DNA of 5,083 bases, taken from positions 1 through 5,083 of the forward strand of contig BQJH01000221.1 of the NCBI GenBank assembly GCA_021604605.1, written 5' to 3'. A program made the translations under genes and the position numbers. The stretch is from Hyphococcus sp. (GTDB lineage Bacteria > Pseudomonadota > Alphaproteobacteria > Caulobacterales > Parvularculaceae). Below the pieces are notes generated by a model. That model was not told where the DNA came from, made no database searches, and saw only the letters and a list, made by a program, of their open reading frames with translations. Below, one piece after another: positions 4,825-5,083 of the stretch. Numbering within the stretch: the first letter of the stretch is position 1; the number at the start of each line of letters is the position of its first letter.

Positions 4825-5083
4825 TCAGGTGAGCGGCAAAGTTTTCGTCCGTTTGATATCGCGGATGAAGAACCGCGCGGGGTGCAGCGCCTCTGCGGTT
4901 TCGGCATCGAGGGGTGAGGGCGCGCCGGCGATTTCTGCGGCGACGAAAGCCGCCGCCAATGGCGCGGTGACAAGCCCGCGTGAGCCGAGGCTGGTGAGGA
5001 TATAAACCCCGGCTTGGGTTTCGCCCGGCGGGTAGGGTCCGCACCGCCCAACGACTCGGCCCTGGCGCAAATCATCATAGGCG
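4825..5083 (-). CDS. mnmC: MnmC-like FAD-dependent tRNA 5-(carboxymethylaminomethyl)uridine oxidoreductase, C-terminal 85 residues
   Basis: Only the C-terminal end lies in the window; the frame is open to base 5083 and the 5' part is beyond it. MnmC is the bifunctional enzyme that oxidatively removes the carboxymethyl group from cmnm5(s2)U34 and then methylates nm5(s2)U34 in tRNA wobble positions. The visible part holds GVYILTSLGSRGLVTAPLAA, the end of the FAD-binding fold, and PLDAETAEALHPARFFIRDIKR. These match E. coli MnmC segments I recall (LGSRGL, APL, and a tail of the type DxxTLAALNPNRxxVRK). A TTG in this frame (5068-5070) is internal, since the frame continues upstream as AYDD. A different DadA-type oxidoreductase is possible, but the tail pattern is characteristic of MnmC. 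The gene ends 79 bases before the beta-synthase start on the same strand. Confidence 0.85.
   Translation of the reverse strand, partial: AYDDLRQGRVVGRCGPYPPGETQAGVYILTSLGSRGLVTAPLAAAFVAAEIAGAPSPLDAETAEALHPARFFIRDIKRTKTLPLT

Noticed and set aside
4758..5078. 106-residue minus-strand open frame near the right end, and an 84-residue one at 4790-5044
   Set aside because: Both are other frames of the mnmC 3' end; the composition is Arg/Pro/Ser-rich as in shadow frames, and the MnmC frame has clear family motifs.

Overview
The window is ordinary-looking bacterial chromosome, most likely from a proteobacterium and probably an alphaproteobacterium. The evidence is mnmC-type tRNA modification, a cystathionine beta-synthase and gamma-lyase pair, a Na+/alanine-type symporter, and core genes at roughly 53-63% GC in the 60-base blocks I counted by hand. 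The taxonomic placement is inference. Six genes lie on the minus strand and one on the plus strand. Both window ends cut through genes.

Minus-strand order, in the direction of transcription (right to left): the 3' end of mnmC (4825-5083, partial); cystathionine beta-synthase (3357-4745); a DUF4262 protein (2866-3357); an ArsC/Spx-family thioredoxin-fold protein (2528-2869); then, past an interruption, a cystathionine gamma-lyase-type PLP enzyme (756-1925); and the N-terminal 207 residues of an alanine/glycine:cation symporter (1-621). The beta-synthase, DUF4262 and ArsC-like genes are joined by stop/start overlaps of 1 and 4 bp and look translationally coupled. The two PLP enzymes together form the reverse transsulfuration route: homocysteine + serine to cystathionine, then cystathionine to cysteine + 2-oxobutyrate + ammonia.

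The most unusual part is 2050-2524. A small DUF559 (Vsr-like, PD-(D/E)XK fold) nuclease gene on the plus strand is bracketed by two inverted copies of a compact double-hairpin repeat. The copies share a 26-base identical segment. The neighbouring hairpin differs in sequence between the copies but stays perfectly paired in each, and the nuclease stop codon lies inside the right copy. The unit is about 43% GC inside and sits between the two transsulfuration genes. I read it as a candidate miniature nuclease-plus-palindrome element, loosely comparable to REP/RAYT systems. Mobility is not shown by this window.

A second AT-rich patch is the DUF4262 gene (201 G+C in 480 bases at 2881-3360, 42%). 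It is fitted exactly between two GC-rich genes. The intergenic stretches (622-755, 1926-2049, 4746-4824) hold ribosome binding sites, two tentative promoters and small inverted repeats. I found no tRNA, rRNA, CRISPR array or recognisable riboswitch.
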